Below are positions 1 to 10,532 of a stretch of 64,000 nt of DNA, in pieces. Position 1 is the stretch's first letter; the number at the start of each line of letters is the position of its first letter. This DNA is from Nocardioides renjunii (GTDB lineage Bacteria; Actinomycetota; Actinomycetes; Propionibacteriales; Nocardioidaceae). The notes beneath the pieces were generated by a model. The model searched no databases. It saw only the letters and a program-made list of their open reading frames with translations, and was not told the DNA's origin. The stretch lies in contig NZ_CP141058.1 of NCBI RefSeq assembly GCF_034661175.1, positions 3,410,001-3,474,000 of the forward strand, read 5' to 3'. A program made the translations under genes and the position numbers.

Positions 1-1010
1 TCGTCGATGGTGCCGGCCTCGGCCATCGCGTCACCGCGGACCGGACGGGCGCCACCCTTGAGCCAGAGGTTCTGGCCCTCGTCGCTGTAGAGGAACTCCT
101 GCCACAGGCGCGCGGCGGCCGGGTGCGGCGCGTCGGCGTTGATCGCCTGGAAGTAGTAGCCGGCCACGACGGCCTCCTCGGGGACGACCGTCTTCCACGT
201 GTCGACGTTGGCGGCCGCGGCGGCACCGAGGTAGTCCCAGTCGATGACGACGGGGGTGGTGCCCTGCTCGATGGTGGTCGAGTCGGGGTCGACGGTGAGG
301 AAGTTGCCGGCCTCCTTGAGCTGGGTGAAGAAGTCGACGCCGGGGGCGACGTCGTCGGCCGACCCGCCATTGGCGATCGAGGCCATCACCACGCCGCTGA
401 ACGCCGCGCCGGCCTGGGTCGGGTCACCGTTGAGCGCGACCTTGCCCTTGAACTCCGGCCCGAGCAGGTCCTTCACCGACGTGACGTCCGGGACGACCGC
501 GGAGTCGTAGCCGATCGACATGTAGCCGCCGTAGTCGTTGACCCAGGCGCCGTCCGGGTCCTTGAACTCGTCGGGGATGTCGTCCCAGGTCTCCACCTGG
601 TAGGGCGCGAACATGTCGGTGTTGGCGAGCGCGACCGACTGGCCGAGGTCGAAGACGTCGGGGGCGCGGTCGGTGCCCCGGAGGTCGTTGGCGGCGTTGA
701 TCTCGTCCTGCGAGGCGGCGTCGGGCTGGTCGGAGTTGACCTCGATGTCGTACTTCTCCTCGAAGGTGGAGATCACCTCGCCGTAGTTGGCCCAGTCGGG
801 CGGCAGGGCGATGACGTTGAGCTCGCCCTCCTCCTGCGCGGCCGTGACGAGCTCCTCCAGGCCGCCGAAGTCCTCGGCGGAGGTCGCGGCGGCGGCGTCG
901 ACGCCGCTCTCGGTGGTGGTGTCCGCCTCCTTCTCGGGGGCGGCGCAGCCGGCGGCCGCGGCGAGCGTGGCCATCGCGGCGAGGGATACGAGCGTCTTGC
1001 GGGTGTTCAC
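1..1010 (-). CDS. ABC transporter substrate-binding lipoprotein (3' end cut by window edge)
   Basis: Likely the extracellular solute receptor of an ABC importer, close to the spermidine/putrescine and iron(III)/phosphonate-type binding proteins. Its gene continues beyond the left edge, so the C-terminus and the permease/ATPase partners are not visible. The GTG start at 1010 has a strong GGAGG ribosome site 5-9 bases upstream. The N-terminus is MNTRKTLVSLAAMATL followed by an Ala-rich stretch ending in a lipobox (A-A-A-G-C, Cys22), so it should be lipid-anchored. A Ser/Thr/Glu-rich linker precedes the ligand-binding lobes (EELVTAAQEEGELNVIALPP, then APDVFDLGQS and KGKVALNGDPTQAG), which fit the family-1 extracellular binding fold. 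The substrate cannot be told from sequence alone. Confidence 0.85.
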   Translation of the reverse strand, partial: MNTRKTLVSLAAMATLAAAAGCAAPEKEADTTTESGVDAAAATSAEDFGGLEELVTAAQEEGELNVIALPPDWANYGEVISTFEEKYDIEVNSDQPDAASQDEINAANDLRGTDRAPDVFDLGQSVALANTDMFAPYQVETWDDIPDEFKDPDGAWVNDYGGYMSIGYDSAVVPDVTSVKDLLGPEFKGKVALNGDPTQAGAAFSGVVMASIANGGSADDVAPGVDFFTQLKEAGNFLTVDPDSTTIEQGTTPVVIDWDYLGAAAAANVDTWKTVVPEEAVVAGYYFQAINADAPHPAAARLWQEFLYSDEGQNLWLKGGARPVRGDAMAEAGTID

Positions 1011-1243
1011 GTGGACCTCCAGGAGAGCTTGTCCGAGATCGGCGGGGTGTGCCGGGCGGAGCCTCGTCGGTCCCGTCGGATCGGAGGCTACTCCCGCATG
1101 GACGTCCCGCGTCCGACCGGTGAATCCCGGGTGCGCGCCGCAACTGCCCGCGCACGGCCCGCGCCTCGCGCTACGCTGCCGCCGCGCCGGTCGTCCCCGG
1201 TCGTCCGGGGCCCCGGCAGGGCCGACCTGCGGGGGTCCGTCTG

Positions 1244-1630
1244 ATGCGCATCGTCCTCTTCCTGGTGCCGATCGTGCTGGGCATCTACTGCCTCGTCGAG
1301 GCCATCTCGAGCCGCGACGACGAGGTGCGCCACCTGTCGAAGGTGTGGTGGATCCTGCTCATCCTGTTCTTCCCCTTCGTCGGCTCGGTCGCCTGGCTGG
1401 CGGCCGGCCGCCCGGTGCGCGCGGCGCGGCGGCCCGGTCCCCACGAGCGCAGCGCCACCGCGTTCCCGGAGTACGACCGCCCCGGCCGGTTCGCGGCCAC
1501 CGACCCCGGCGCCGACGAGGAGTTCCTCAAGAAGGTCCGCGAGCGTGCCGAGGAGCAGCGCCGCAAGGCACGCGAGCAGGAGCGGCGCGGGCGTGAGGGC
1601 GACGCGGGCGAGGACGCCGGCCCGGCGTAG
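1244..1630 (+). CDS. PLDc_N domain small membrane protein
   Basis: A 128-residue protein with two membrane helices (about residues 1-20 and 34-56). The second lies in the conserved PLDc_N pattern ([20 protein letters not shown]), the short transmembrane module at the N-terminus of cardiolipin synthases. Here it stands alone, with no catalytic HKD domain. The C-terminal 70 residues are charged and probably cytoplasmic, rich in Arg/Glu ([20 protein letters not shown]) and likely helical. It starts with ATG and ends 11 bases before the fumarase gene, so the two may be cotranscribed. Stand-alone PLDc_N proteins are common in actinobacteria and their role is unknown. Confidence 0.8.
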   Translation: MRIVLFLVPIVLGIYCLVEAISSRDDEVRHLSKVWWILLILFFPFVGSVAWLAAGRPVRAARRPGPHERSATAFPEYDRPGRFAATDPGADEEFLKKVRERAEEQRRKAREQERRGREGDAGEDAGPA

Positions 1631-1641
1631 CATCTGCGGCC

Positions 1642-3358
<1,717 letters not shown>

Positions 3359-3360
<2 letters not shown>

Positions 3361-3408
3361 CGTGTGACGATCCGGTCGCCCTGGCGACCACATCGCCACA
3401 CGTCCCGG
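3359..3408 (+). repeat. 50-bp palindromic repeat, left copy
   Basis: Identical over all 50 bases to 4431-4480, in the same orientation. Bases 3359-3404 form a near-perfect hairpin: two 22-nt arms with three mismatches and a 2-nt loop (CT). Outer arms are GACGTGTG/CACACGTC and inner arms GGTCGCC/GGCGACC. It begins within the fumA stop codon, so it could act as that gene's terminator, although no T-run follows. The 3' part of the DUF559 gene reads through it on the other strand. Confidence 0.95.
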
Positions 3409-4430
3409 CTCTGGACCAGCCGCGCTGGCGCAGCGCCCGCTCGACCTGCGCGAAGAATTCGTCCGGCGCGACCCGCAACCCGAGCAGTGGCAGGCGCAGG
3501 ACGACGTCGGAGGTGAGCGTCACCTCGTTCTGGCGGAGCGCGTCGGCGACCACCTGCGGTGCCCAGAGGTGGTGGATCCCGTCGATCTCCACGACCACTC
3601 CCCACTCCTCCCAGCAGACGTCGAGGTAGTAGCGCCCGTCCCTCCCCCTGCGGAGGACCTGTCGGGCGGGCCTCGGCAAACCACGCCAGCGACACTCCGC
3701 CGCGAACTCCGCCTCGCTGATCGACCGCACGCCGTCGAGCAGGTCCAGCACGACGGCCTGCAGGAACCTGCGGCGCGCGTGGCGTCGGACGTCGAGGAGG
3801 GCCCGACCGATCCGGTCGGCCGTCGTGAGTCGCTGCTGGACCGGCATGGTCAACAGGAGCGCGGCCTGCTTGTCCGAGGCTGCCCACAGGGCCGCGTGGA
3901 CGGCAGCGACCTCCGGACGTGCGCGCGGCACGCCGGAGGACACGACTGTGCGCGGGTCGTGGCGACGCGTACGGCGTACGAGCAGGCCGGGCGCCTTCCT
4001 GGACCTCGCGGTCGGCGGCACGCTGACGCGGACGGTGTCGCAGTCGAAGCCGGTCATCCCGCCGGCCGTGAGCGCGGACGCACCGTCGAGGTAGGCCTGC
4101 GGCCCGCCCTCGAGCACCGCCGCCCACCACGTCCCCTCCTCGGTGAGGGGACCGGTGTGAGTGGCGACCACCTGCGTGTGGACCCGCTGCCACCGCCTCG
4201 CCCCGACCTGCGCCCGGACCTGCGAGCGCGTCAGCCCGAGCTCGTGCAGCTGCGCGAGGCCGAGCACGCCGCCCTGGTCGTCGGCGCGATGGAGGGCCCG
4301 CGACAGGAGGCGGGCACCTCTCGCTCGGGCGTCGAGTGGTCCGATGGCGTCGACCATGCCCTCAGGCTCCAGCCGCACTGGGGGCCCACAACAGCCCCTG
4401 TCCTGCACCTGTGGAGAGGCGCTCGTCAAC

Positions 4431-4480
4431 GACGTGTGACGATCCGGTCGCCCTGGCGACCACATCGCCACACGTCCCGG
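4431..4480 (+). repeat. 50-bp palindromic repeat, right copy
   Basis: Second perfect copy of the hairpin at 3359-3408, 1072 bases away. It lies 18 bases beyond the stop codon of the carH-like gene (read on the minus strand), where it could serve as that gene's terminator. With the left copy it brackets the DUF559 gene. Confidence 0.95.
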
Positions 4481-4498
4481 AGGCGGGACGAGCAGGGG

Positions 4499-5368
4499 CT
4501 AGCTCACGGCACCCAGACGCGTGGCGAGGGAGGCGGCGGCGGCGCCGGCGAGGTGGCCCAGCCGCTCGGCCCCGTCGACCTCTGCCTGGTGCGCGCCGCC
4601 GAGGAGCACCGCGGCCATCGGCCGCACCGCCTCGACGACCTCCCGGACGGCGGGCAGGTCCTCGAGCGTCGGTGCGGCGAGGACGACCGCGGCGGGTGCG
4701 ACGAGTCGTACGGCGCTCACCCACGCCTCGAGCGGGAGGTCGCCGCCGAGGTAGGTCACCGCGACGCCGCGGGACCGCAGGACCAGGGCGAAGGACAGGA
4801 TGCCGACCTCGTGGCGGGAGCCGCGGGCGAGGCCGACGACGACGCGCGGACCGCCGGCCGGCGCCGACGGGATCGACTGGAAGGCCTGGGCGAGCCGGCG
4901 GTGCACCGACGCGGTCACGAAGTGCTCGCCGGCCACGGTCACCTCACCGCGCTGCCATGCCCTGCCGAGGTGCACCATCGACGGCAGCAGCCAGTCGTCG
5001 ACCACCGAGACGAGGTCGGCGTCGGCGAAGCCGTCCGACAGGAGCCGCTCGAGCCCGGGCACGTCGAAGTCCTGCGCGCACTGCACGAGCGTGTGGTGGC
5101 GCTCCTCGAACGGCGGCTCGGCCGGGCGCGGGAGCACCGCCTCCGCGGCCGCCACGTCCGTCGCGACGTGCCGCGCCGCCTCCTGCGCCGACCAGCCGGC
5201 GTCCACCAGGCTGCGCATCACGCTGAGCCGGCGCACGGCCTCGTCGTCGTAGAGCCGGTAGTTGCCCGAGGAGCGCTGCGGGACGACCACGCCGTAGCGC
5301 TGCTCCCACTTGCGGAGGGTCCCGCTGGGCACGCCGGTGAGCTCTGCGGCCCGCCCGACGGTGTACAC
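4499..5368 (-). CDS. MerR-family regulator with cobalamin-binding domain (CarH/LitR-like)
   Basis: A 289-residue probable B12-dependent, light-responsive repressor. Residues 1-70 are a MerR winged helix (MYTVGRAAELTGVPSGTLRK, then GNYRLYDDEA). Residues about 85-165 form the helical B12-cap, with the CarH signature W138-x9-E148-H149 (AWQRGEVTVAGEHF). Residues about 175-285 are the Rossmann B12-binding domain, with SRHEVG giving His186 as the likely lower cobalt ligand and the LGGDLP turn. In known CarH proteins adenosylcobalamin makes the DNA-binding tetramer and light breaks it. No carotenoid or photolyase gene is visible nearby, so the target is unknown; the divergent spermidine synthase-like gene is the nearest candidate. 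A MerR regulator that only senses B12 is the alternative. Confidence 0.85.
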   Translation of the reverse strand: MYTVGRAAELTGVPSGTLRKWEQRYGVVVPQRSSGNYRLYDDEAVRRLSVMRSLVDAGWSAQEAARHVATDVAAAEAVLPRPAEPPFEERHHTLVQCAQDFDVPGLERLLSDGFADADLVSVVDDWLLPSMVHLGRAWQRGEVTVAGEHFVTASVHRRLAQAFQSIPSAPAGGPRVVVGLARGSRHEVGILSFALVLRSRGVAVTYLGGDLPLEAWVSAVRLVAPAAVVLAAPTLEDLPAVREVVEAVRPMAAVLLGGAHQAEVDGAERLGHLAGAAAASLATRLGAVS

Positions 5369-5450
5369 GGTCCCAACGTAACAACGCCCGGACCGTCCGG
5401 CGCACTACTTCTGCACAGTTTTCGGGCCGGGCACCCGGCAGGATGGGTCC

Positions 5451-6119
5451 GTGGACAGCGTGGAGATCGCACGGGCGGAGACCGAGCGCGGAGAGGTCGT
5501 GCTGCGGCGGCGTACGTCGGACACGGCGGCGGACGTGGTGGAGCTGCGGGTCAACGGGGTGTTCGTCATGGACACGCTCGAGACGACCAGCGAGATCGAG
5601 CTCGCCGCGCAGGCCCTCGACCTGGTCGAGGAGCCGGCTGCCGTCCTCATCGGCGGGCTCGGCCTCGGGTTCACCCTGCAGCGGGTCCTGGCCGACCCGC
5701 GCGTCGAGCGCGCCGTCGTCGTGGAGATCGAGGAGCCGCTCATCCGCTGGATGCGCGACGGCACCGTCCCGCACGGACCGGCGCTGCTCGCCGACACGCG
5801 CGCCACCGTGGTCAACGCCGACATCGCGATGGCCATCGCGGAGGCGCGGTCGACGTACGACCTCGTGCTCCTCGACGTCGACAACGGGCCCGGCTACCTC
5901 GTCCACGAGGCCAACGAGGCGGTCTACGAGGTCCCGTTCCTCCGCCGGTGCCGCGACGTGCTCAGCCCCGGCGGCGTCCTCGTCGTGTGGTCGGGCAGCG
6001 CCGCACCCGGCCTGCTCACCGCGCTGCGCGAGGTGTTCGGCGAGGCCGAGGAGCAGGCCCACGACGTGCTGCTGCAGGACCGGCCGGAGGAGTACTTCCT
6101 CTACCTCGCCCGCCGCTGA
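5451..6119 (+). CDS. Spermidine synthase-like protein
   Basis: A 222-residue protein with a Rossmann methyltransferase-type fold of the spermidine/spermine synthase superfamily. It has a glycine-rich nucleotide loop (VLIGGLGLGFTLQRVL), an acidic strand end (AVVVEIEEPLIRW) and the pattern YDLVLLDVDNGPG ... VYEVPFLRRCRDVLSPGGVL seen in COG0421 proteins. It lacks the extra N-terminal beta-domain of full-length SpeE, so aminopropyl transfer is not assured. The start is GTG at 5451, divergent from the carH-like gene with an 82-base shared promoter region. Many actinobacteria carry such short SpeE-like proteins of unknown substrate. Confidence 0.8.
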   Translation: MDSVEIARAETERGEVVLRRRTSDTAADVVELRVNGVFVMDTLETTSEIELAAQALDLVEEPAAVLIGGLGLGFTLQRVLADPRVERAVVVEIEEPLIRWMRDGTVPHGPALLADTRATVVNADIAMAIAEARSTYDLVLLDVDNGPGYLVHEANEAVYEVPFLRRCRDVLSPGGVLVVWSGSAAPGLLTALREVFGEAEEQAHDVLLQDRPEEYFLYLARR

Positions 6120-6131
6120 CCGCGGGCACCC

Positions 6132-8027
6132 TCAGCGCAGGAACGCCTCCAGCACCGGGCCGGCGGTCTGCGAGCCGGAGACGCCGGTCTCGACGAAGAC
6201 CGCCACGGCGAGGTCGCCGCGGGTGGCGATCATCCAGGCATGCGTCGGGAGGCTCCCGGACGCATCGGGCTGGCCGTACTCGGCCGTGCCGGTCTTGGCG
6301 CCGACCTCACCCGGCACGTCGAGCAGGAACCGCCCCGACCCCGTGGTCACCACGGCCCGCATCAGGCCGCGGAGGGTGCCGGCCTCCTCCGGTGTCAGCG
6401 GCACCTCGCGCGGCGTCTGCTGCACCTGGTGGTCCGGGAGGAGCATCGGCAGCACCGCCCGACCGGCGGAGACCGACGCCGCGACCGTGGCCATCGCGAA
6501 CGGGCTGGCCAGCACGGTGCCCTGGCCGATCATGTCGGCGGCGGCCCCGGTCTCGGTCTCGGGCGGTGGCACCTGCCCGAAGTAGACCGGGAAGCCGAGG
6601 TCGTGGTCGGTGCCGAGCCCGAGCGCCTGCGCCGCGGCGGCGAGGTCGCCGGGGGCGAGCCGGTCGGCGTTGCCGATGAGCGCCGTGTTGCACGACTGGG
6701 CGATCGCCTGGACGAACGGGATGTCGCCGAGCGCCGACGCCGGGTAGTCGTCGTAGTTCTTGAAGGAGCGGCCGTCCACCACGGTCGTGGCGGGGCACGA
6801 CACGACGTCGTCGACGGACAGCCCGCTGCGCACCAGGGCCAGCGAGGAGACGACCTTGAAGGTCGAGCCGGGCGCGTACTGGCCCGTGGAGGCGAGGTCG
6901 GCACCGGCCGTCCCGACGCCGTTGGCGGTGGCGAGCACGGCACCGTCGGAGGGCCGGACGGCCACCAGCGCGGCGGCCGGGGCGGACTCGCCCAGCCTGG
7001 CGAGCGCCGCCTCGGCGCGCTGCTGCAGGTCGGGGTCGAGCGTCGTGGCGAGGTCCGTGCCGTCGGTCGCGGGGACCTCGAAGAGCGTGCGCAGCTCGTC
7101 CTCGGCGTCGCGCGCGACGACGGCCGTGCCGGAGCTGCCGCGCAGCTGCTCGTCGTAGCGCAGCTGCAGCCCGGACAGCCCCACCTCGTCGCCGGCCGCG
7201 ATGCTGCCCCCGGACTCCTCGACGAGCTCGGCGGTGGCGGGGCCGACGCGTCCGAGCAGCGCGGCGGCGAACTCCCGGGTCGGCGCGAGCGGCAGTGTGT
7301 CGCGCACCGCGAGCGCGCCCGGGACCTCGCGGAAGGCGGGCAGCACGTCGAGCGCGTCGTCCTCGCGCAGCACGATCGCCTCGACGAAGGCCTCGGCGCC
7401 CATCGCCTCCGCGCGCTCGACGTACGACGCCTCGTCCACGTCGAGGACCCGGGCGATGCGCCGGGCGCTGCGGGCGACCTGCGGCCCCTCGACCTTGGTC
7501 TTGTCGAGGCCGTAGCGCAGGACCGGCCGCTCGGTCACCAGCACGGCACCGTCCGCTCCGGTGATGTCACCGCGCTGCGCGGTGACCGTCCGCAGGCCGA
7601 GGGTGTCGCCCTCGGCGAGGTCAGGCGCCAGCGCCTCCGGCGTCCAGTCGACCCGCCAGCCCGGGTCGGCCTCGACCAGGGCGACGCTCGACTCGTAGTC
7701 CCAGGTCGCGTCCTCCGTGACCTGCCACCGCCATCCCAGGGTCGCGGTCGCCGCGGTCGCGTCGTCCTCCGGCTCCTCGACGCGGACGACCTCGACCTCG
7801 ACGGGCACCTCGTCGAGGGGCGCGACCAGCTCGGCGTACGCCGCCCGGTCGGCCTCGTCCGTCAGCGGGACGTCGCCGAGCGAGTGGTCCGACAGGGCGG
7901 CCGCGAGGTCGTCGGCGAGGTCGCCGGCCAGGTCGGTGTCGTCGCCGCCGAGCGCCGAGCAGGCGGAGCCGACCCCGACGAGCACGACGGCCAGTCCGGC
8001 ACCGACCCCGAGACGCAGTGATCGCAT
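6132..8027 (-). CDS. Penicillin-binding protein (transpeptidase) with NTF2-like N-terminal domain, lipoprotein
   Basis: A 631-residue class B-type penicillin-binding protein that should cross-link peptidoglycan outside the membrane. It starts with MRSLRLGVGAGLAVVLVGVG and a lipobox ending at Cys23, so it is probably lipid-anchored rather than held by a membrane helix. An NTF2-like (MecA_N) domain spans about 35-145 and a PBP dimerisation domain about 150-300. The transpeptidase domain has all three active-site motifs: S388-T-F-K391, S445-C-N447 and K578-T-G580. The architecture resembles MecA/PBP2a-like low-affinity proteins, but susceptibility cannot be inferred. It converges on the spermidine synthase-like gene, with 12 bases between stop codons. 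Confidence 0.93.
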   Translation of the reverse strand: MRSLRLGVGAGLAVVLVGVGSACSALGGDDTDLAGDLADDLAAALSDHSLGDVPLTDEADRAAYAELVAPLDEVPVEVEVVRVEEPEDDATAATATLGWRWQVTEDATWDYESSVALVEADPGWRVDWTPEALAPDLAEGDTLGLRTVTAQRGDITGADGAVLVTERPVLRYGLDKTKVEGPQVARSARRIARVLDVDEASYVERAEAMGAEAFVEAIVLREDDALDVLPAFREVPGALAVRDTLPLAPTREFAAALLGRVGPATAELVEESGGSIAAGDEVGLSGLQLRYDEQLRGSSGTAVVARDAEDELRTLFEVPATDGTDLATTLDPDLQQRAEAALARLGESAPAAALVAVRPSDGAVLATANGVGTAGADLASTGQYAPGSTFKVVSSLALVRSGLSVDDVVSCPATTVVDGRSFKNYDDYPASALGDIPFVQAIAQSCNTALIGNADRLAPGDLAAAAQALGLGTDHDLGFPVYFGQVPPPETETGAAADMIGQGTVLASPFAMATVAASVSAGRAVLPMLLPDHQVQQTPREVPLTPEEAGTLRGLMRAVVTTGSGRFLLDVPGEVGAKTGTAEYGQPDASGSLPTHAWMIATRGDLAVAVFVETGVSGSQTAGPVLEAFLR

Positions 8028-8121
8028 GGCGTCATGCTTCCACCTCGCCGGGCGAGGCCGGGCCCGCAAACGCCGACGACCGGCGGGGAGTCGTGCGGCG
8101 GTCGCGAGCAGGGCGATGCGC

Positions 8122-8646
8122 TCAGGCGAGCGCCGCGCGGTAGTGCGCCTGGAAGGCCGGGTAGTAGTCGTCGAAGTCGATGGCCGTGAGGTCGGCGCCC
8201 GTCTCGGCCGCCACGAGGCGGTCGAGGTAGTAGTCCCAGCCGGGCCCCACGCTCTCGGCGAGCACCGTGTCGGTGACGCCCTGGGCGAAGGTGAGGGTGG
8301 TGACACCGTCGGCCTCGGCGAGGTCCACCTGCCAGGCCCACAGCCGAGCGGGGTCGTCGGGCTGCGCCGAGCGCATGACCAGGCGGCGCGGCGGCACGCA
8401 CTCGTCGACCCAGATGGTCTCCTCGGGGACGTCGTCGCCCTCCGCCGTCATCCGGAAGGCGACCGACCCCGCGGCGGGGTCGCCCGCCCACACCCCGATC
8501 CAGCGGGCGAGCCGGTCGGACTCGGTCACGGCCGCCCACACGTCGTCGATCGGTGCCCGGAAGGTCCGCTCGAAGACGAGGAACGTCTCGCCGTCGCGCT
8601 CCTCGCGGCGTCCGGTGGGGTGGGGTGCGGTGGTGCCGGTGCTCAT
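8122..8646 (-). CDS. SRPBCC (AHSA1/START-like) domain protein
   Basis: A 174-residue protein with the Bet v1-like helix-grip fold. ERTFRAPIDDVWAAVTESDR and LARWIG at the N-terminus and the C-terminal GPGWDYYLDRLVAAETG helix are typical of the Aha1-type SRPBCC family, which bind hydrophobic ligands or act as stress factors. Its ATG overlaps the stop of the upstream arsR-type gene by four bases (ATGA), so the two are translationally coupled. This ArsR + SRPBCC pair is a frequent actinobacterial two-gene operon. The ligand is unknown. Confidence 0.88.
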   Translation of the reverse strand: MSTGTTAPHPTGRREERDGETFLVFERTFRAPIDDVWAAVTESDRLARWIGVWAGDPAAGSVAFRMTAEGDDVPEETIWVDECVPPRRLVMRSAQPDDPARLWAWQVDLAEADGVTTLTFAQGVTDTVLAESVGPGWDYYLDRLVAAETGADLTAIDFDDYYPAFQAHYRAALA

Positions 8647-9056
8647 GCTGTCTCCTCAGCGTGGTCGGATCGGTCGTCGGACCGGTCGGACCGGTCGGAT
8701 CGGTCGGCAGGTCGGTCGGCGGCGCGCTCGCGCGTGGTGCGCCGGACCTCGAGGTCGAGGCCGTCGAGGACGGACTCGGCGAACCTCACGTCCGACGAGG
8801 GGGCGTCCGGCTCGAGGCCGTCCAGCCAGTCGCGGACCACGCCCAGCCCGGCCGCCTCGAACCGGTAGTGCCGCTCGCGGCCCCGGTCCTCGGCGCTCAC
8901 CAGCCCCGCGTCGGCCAGCAGGCGCAGGTGCCGGCTGACGGCGGGACGGCTCACGTCGTGGTCGGCGGCGAGGTCGACCACGCGGGCCGGTCCGCGGGCC
9001 AGCCGGGCGACCAGGCCTCGCCGCACCGGGTCGGCGAGAGCGGCGAACGGATCCAT
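8643..9056 (-). CDS. ArsR-family transcriptional regulator
   Basis: A 137-residue winged-helix repressor. Residues 1-85 hold the ArsR fold (FAALADPVRRGLVARLARGP, recognition helix SRPAVSRHLRLLADAGLV, wing RGRERHYRFE). There is no metal-binding Cys motif, so it belongs to the non-metal branch that usually pairs with SRPBCC proteins. The last about 25 residues are low-complexity repeats of (R)SDRSD, encoded by tandem CGGTC/CGGAC pentamers (about 8661-8710). The family does not need this tail, so it is probably a recent repeat expansion. A perfect 9-6-9 inverted repeat directly upstream (9062-9085) is a likely autoregulatory operator. Confidence 0.9.
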   Translation of the reverse strand: MDPFAALADPVRRGLVARLARGPARVVDLAADHDVSRPAVSRHLRLLADAGLVSAEDRGRERHYRFEAAGLGVVRDWLDGLEPDAPSSDVRFAESVLDGLDLEVRRTTRERAADRPADRSDRSDRSDDRSDHAEETA

Positions 9057-9061
9057 GCGAT

Positions 9062-9085
9062 ATTGGTAACGTGTTGGTTACCAAT
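9062..9085. promoter_or_regulatory. Inverted-repeat operator (ATTGGTAAC-N6-GTTACCAAT)
   Basis: Perfect 9-bp inverted repeat with a 6-bp spacer, AT-rich against its surroundings. It lies 6 bases upstream of the arsR start and 24 bases before the fumC start. It is the natural binding site for the ArsR regulator and could also affect the divergent fumC promoter. Confidence 0.75.
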
Positions 9086-9108
9086 GTGTCAAGGGATACC
9101 GTCGACCC

Positions 9109-10491
9109 ATGAGCGAGACACGCATCGAGCACGACTCCATGGGCGAGGTCGAGGTGCCTCGCGACGCACTCTGGCGGGCGCAGACGCAGCGCGCGGTCGA
9201 GAACTTCCCGATCAGCGGCCTCACGCTCCAGCCCCGCCACGTCCAGGCATTGGCGCACGTCAAGGCGGCGGCCGCGACGGCCAACGCCGCCCTGGGCGTG
9301 ATCAGCGACGAGCAGGCGCGCGCCGTCGTCGCCGCTGCCGACGCGATCGTCGCCGGCGACCACGACGGCGAGTTCCCGCTCGACGTCTTCCAGACGGGTT
9401 CCGGCACCAGCTCCAACATGAACGCCAACGAGGTGATCGCCACGCTCGCGGCCCGCGCCGGTGTCGAGGTGCACCCCAACGACCACGTCAACGCGTCGCA
9501 GAGCAGCAACGACACCTTCCCGACCAGCATCCACGTCGCCGCGACGCTCGCCGTGGTCGACGACCTCGTCCCGGCCCTCGACCGGCTCGCGACGTCGTTC
9601 GAGGCCAAGGCCGTCGAGTTCGCCGACCACGTCAAGGCCGGGCGGACCCACCTGATGGACGCCACCCCCGTGACGCTCGGCCAGGAGATGGGGGCGTACG
9701 CCGCCACGCTGCGGCTCGGCGTCGAGCGGCTCGATGCGGTGCTCCCACGCGTCCGCGAGCTGCCGCTCGGCGGCACCGCGGTCGGCACCGGCATCAACAC
9801 CCCGGCCGAGTTCGCCGAGCGCGCCATCACCGCCCTCGCCGAGCGCACCGGCCAGCCCTTCACCGAGACCCGCGACCACTTCGAGGCCCAGGGCACCCGC
9901 GACTCCCTCGTCGAGCTGTCCGGGGTGCTGCGCACCGTCGCGGTCGGCCTCACCAAGATCTGCAACGACCTGCGCTGGATGTCGTCCGGCCCCACCACCG
10001 GCCTGGCCGAGATCCACCTCCCCGACCTGCAGCCCGGCTCCAGCATCATGCCGGGCAAGGTGAACCCGGTGCTGCCCGAGGCGACGCTCATGGTCTGCGC
10101 CCGGGTCGTCGGCAACGACGCGACGGTCGCCTGGGCGGGCGCCTCGGGGAGCTTCGAGCTCAACGTGATGATGCCCGTGATGGCCCACGCACTGCTGGAG
10201 TCGATCCACGTGCTGTCCACCTCGACCGTGCTGCTCGCCGAGCGCTGCGTCGACGGCATCACCGCCGACGCGGAGCGGATGCGGCGCTACGCCGAGTCCT
10301 CGCCGTCGGTCGTCACGCCGCTCAACGCCCACGTCGGCTACGAGGAGGCGGCGAAGATCGCCAAGCGGGCGCTGGCCGAGGGCGCGACGATCCGCGAGAC
10401 GGTCATCGCGATGGGCTACGTCGAGCGGGGCGACCTCACCGAGGAGCAGCTCGACGCGGCGCTCGACGTGGACTCGATGACGGGCGACTGA
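9109..10491 (+). CDS. fumC: Class II fumarate hydratase
   Basis: A 460-residue, iron-independent homotetrameric fumarase. It carries the superfamily signature [10 protein letters not shown] at about residues 311-320, with Ser312 in the flexible catalytic loop, plus [14 protein letters not shown] and [16 protein letters not shown]. The N-terminus [19 protein letters not shown] is typical of the family. It is divergent from arsR across an inverted-repeat operator. With fumA it gives the organism both an oxygen-sensitive and an oxygen-stable fumarase; in other bacteria the class II enzyme takes over under iron limitation or oxidative stress (known for E. coli, inferred here). Confidence 0.96.
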   Translation: MSETRIEHDSMGEVEVPRDALWRAQTQRAVENFPISGLTLQPRHVQALAHVKAAAATANAALGVISDEQARAVVAAADAIVAGDHDGEFPLDVFQTGSGTSSNMNANEVIATLAARAGVEVHPNDHVNASQSSNDTFPTSIHVAATLAVVDDLVPALDRLATSFEAKAVEFADHVKAGRTHLMDATPVTLGQEMGAYAATLRLGVERLDAVLPRVRELPLGGTAVGTGINTPAEFAERAITALAERTGQPFTETRDHFEAQGTRDSLVELSGVLRTVAVGLTKICNDLRWMSSGPTTGLAEIHLPDLQPGSSIMPGKVNPVLPEATLMVCARVVGNDATVAWAGASGSFELNVMMPVMAHALLESIHVLSTSTVLLAERCVDGITADAERMRRYAESSPSVVTPLNAHVGYEEAAKIAKRALAEGATIRETVIAMGYVERGDLTEEQLDAALDVDSMTGD

Positions 10492-10532
10492 ACCGGACCC
10501 CGATCGTCCGCTTCCGGGTCTAGCGTGGCGGC

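Noticed and set aside
123..1244. A long plus-strand frame across the first kilobase
   Set aside because: It is antisense to the binding-protein gene; its Gly/Val/Asp-rich product is typical of a high-GC shadow frame.
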